Of a stretch of 5,737 bases of DNA, positions 5,000-5,737 are shown piece by piece. The notes under the pieces are model-generated. The model made no database searches, had not been told where the DNA came from, and saw only the letters and a list, made by a program, of their open reading frames with translations. The first letter of the stretch is position 1. Every line of letters begins with the position of its first letter. The translations under genes were made by a program, and so were the position numbers. Origin of the DNA: an uncultured Bacteriovorax sp. GTDB lineage: Bacteria; Bdellovibrionota; Bacteriovoracia; Bacteriovoracales; Bacteriovoracaceae. The stretch covers positions 1 through 5,737 of the forward strand of contig CAMLRB010000222.1 of NCBI GenBank assembly GCA_946482295.1, read 5' to 3'.

Positions 5000-5728
5000 T
5001 CACAATCCAAATGCATCGGCCGTGCGCCAACCGCGAAGTGCTACATACACTCCAGCATTTTCAGTTTTGACACCCGTCTGATTTTCAAATTCTCCCTCAC
5101 GATTAGCTTCATGTAAAATATTTCTGATTTGCATTCCTACTTTCTTCATCGTCTTCTCAGAAATCTTGAGAGTCATGAATTCGCGATACTCGTGAGGTTT
5201 TGAGAAATCGCTATCGAGAAAAGATTTGATTGCAACTTGTCCATAAAGAGTTCTTAGAGGCCCTTTGGGATTTAGACGCAGATCAGATGAAACTTTCAAT
5301 TTTATTTTTGTATCTGAAAGCCAATCAATAACCCCAACTTTTTCAAGATCGCGGAGGATCTTTGCTGTTTGAGCTTTAGAAAGTTTGAATTGAGATTCAA
5401 TTTGTTTAATCGTCATTCCATTAAGAAGCAAATCGAGATAAGCAAAACGTGCGGGATTTTTTGCAAAATAGTGTTCTTGTTCAAGTGATAACTCCTCTGG
5501 AACACCTTCATAAACCGTTTCAACGAGACGGAAGACATCTGTCATCCTGATCGCCATGACTTCACAAATATGTTCGAGCCTTGAGAGTGTCATATCTTCC
5601 TTAGAGAGCATCGTCTTCACTGCCGGAAGACTCAAACCCAATTTCTGGGCAAGCATTTCATAGGTTATCCCTTTCGACTTCAGGATTTTCTTTAATGAAT
5701 CTATTACCAGTTTCTTTTGTCCACTCAT
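5000..5728 (-). CDS. Cro/C1-type (XRE) helix-turn-helix regulator with extra C-terminal domain
   Basis: It is a DNA-binding regulator of 242 residues from the ATG at 5728; a GTG at 5734 is a second possible start two codons upstream. Residues about 7-66 form an XRE helix-turn-helix (LKSKGITYEMLAQKLGLSLPAVKTMLSKED, then LSRLEHICEVMAI). Residues about 80-148 look like a second winged helix of MarR/ArsR style (LLLNGMTIKQIESQFKLSKAQTAKILRDLEKVGVID). The C-terminal 60 residues (ISEKTMKKVGMQIRNI and on) are mainly helical, perhaps for dimerisation, somewhat like the double-HTH regulators (TIGR02147/DUF4423 group) seen in Bdellovibrio and Fibrobacter; that likeness is tentative. It is followed by the DUF3703 gene with 5 bases between stop and start, so they are probably one operon. 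Its targets cannot be read from the window. The promoter lies beyond the right edge; GGTG at 5737-5734 may be part of a ribosome binding site. Confidence 0.8.
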   Translation of the reverse strand: MSGQKKLVIDSLKKILKSKGITYEMLAQKLGLSLPAVKTMLSKEDMTLSRLEHICEVMAIRMTDVFRLVETVYEGVPEELSLEQEHYFAKNPARFAYLDLLLNGMTIKQIESQFKLSKAQTAKILRDLEKVGVIDWLSDTKIKLKVSSDLRLNPKGPLRTLYGQVAIKSFLDSDFSKPHEYREFMTLKISEKTMKKVGMQIRNILHEANREGEFENQTGVKTENAGVYVALRGWRTADAFGL

Positions 5729-5737
5729 AAACACACC

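Noticed and set aside
1..5737. CRISPR array, tRNA, rRNA or insertion-sequence ends
   Set aside because: No regularly spaced repeats, no cloverleaf or rRNA motif and no transposase or terminal inverted repeats were seen; the att site is therefore not an evident tRNA gene within this window.

Overview
Five clearly supported complete genes, one weaker membrane-protein gene and one edge-truncated gene lie on two kinds of DNA. Positions 1 to about 3790 look like one end of an integrated mobile element. Positions 3817-5728 look like ordinary chromosomal genes. The sequence is AT-rich, with good Shine-Dalgarno sites on several genes and a bacterial-type Fpg/MutM glycosylase, so the host is a bacterium. 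The mix of genes would fit a low-GC Gram-negative such as a Bacteriovorax/Bdellovibrio-like lineage. That placement is weak inference: no marker gene in the window fixes the taxon.

Left part (1-2086): a RES-domain protein runs leftward off the window edge. A 250-bp AT-rich intergenic region separates it from a rightward two-gene unit: a small membrane protein of unknown function and a protein of the replication-relaxation (Replic_Relax) family, with 7 bases between them. Middle (2087-2207): a compact set of nested inverted repeats, including a strong terminator-like hairpin. Right part of the element (2208-3721): a small MerR/AlpA-like helix-turn-helix protein, probably an excisionase, translationally coupled to a tyrosine recombinase with all its catalytic residues. 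The recombinase end and the following 60 bases carry four direct copies and one inverted copy of GTCGGAA, and the last two form a 12-bp-arm hairpin followed by six T. This is the most likely place for integrase binding sites and the element's end.

Chromosomal part: mutM (fpg) for oxidised-base repair runs rightward and meets a leftward pair tail to tail, the two stop codons overlapping. That pair is a Cro/C1-type regulator with a second winged-helix-like segment, followed by a DUF3703 protein.

Integrase and excisionase would move the element. The Replic_Relax protein suggests plasmid-like replication or conjugal mobilisation, and the nested repeats beside it are a candidate cis-acting site. 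No relaxase, coupling protein or Rep protein is in the window, so the rest of the element presumably lies to the left. The RES protein is probable cargo, as a toxin or defence gene. The most interesting non-coding signals are the nested repeats at 2062-2176 and the repeat cluster at 3658-3784.
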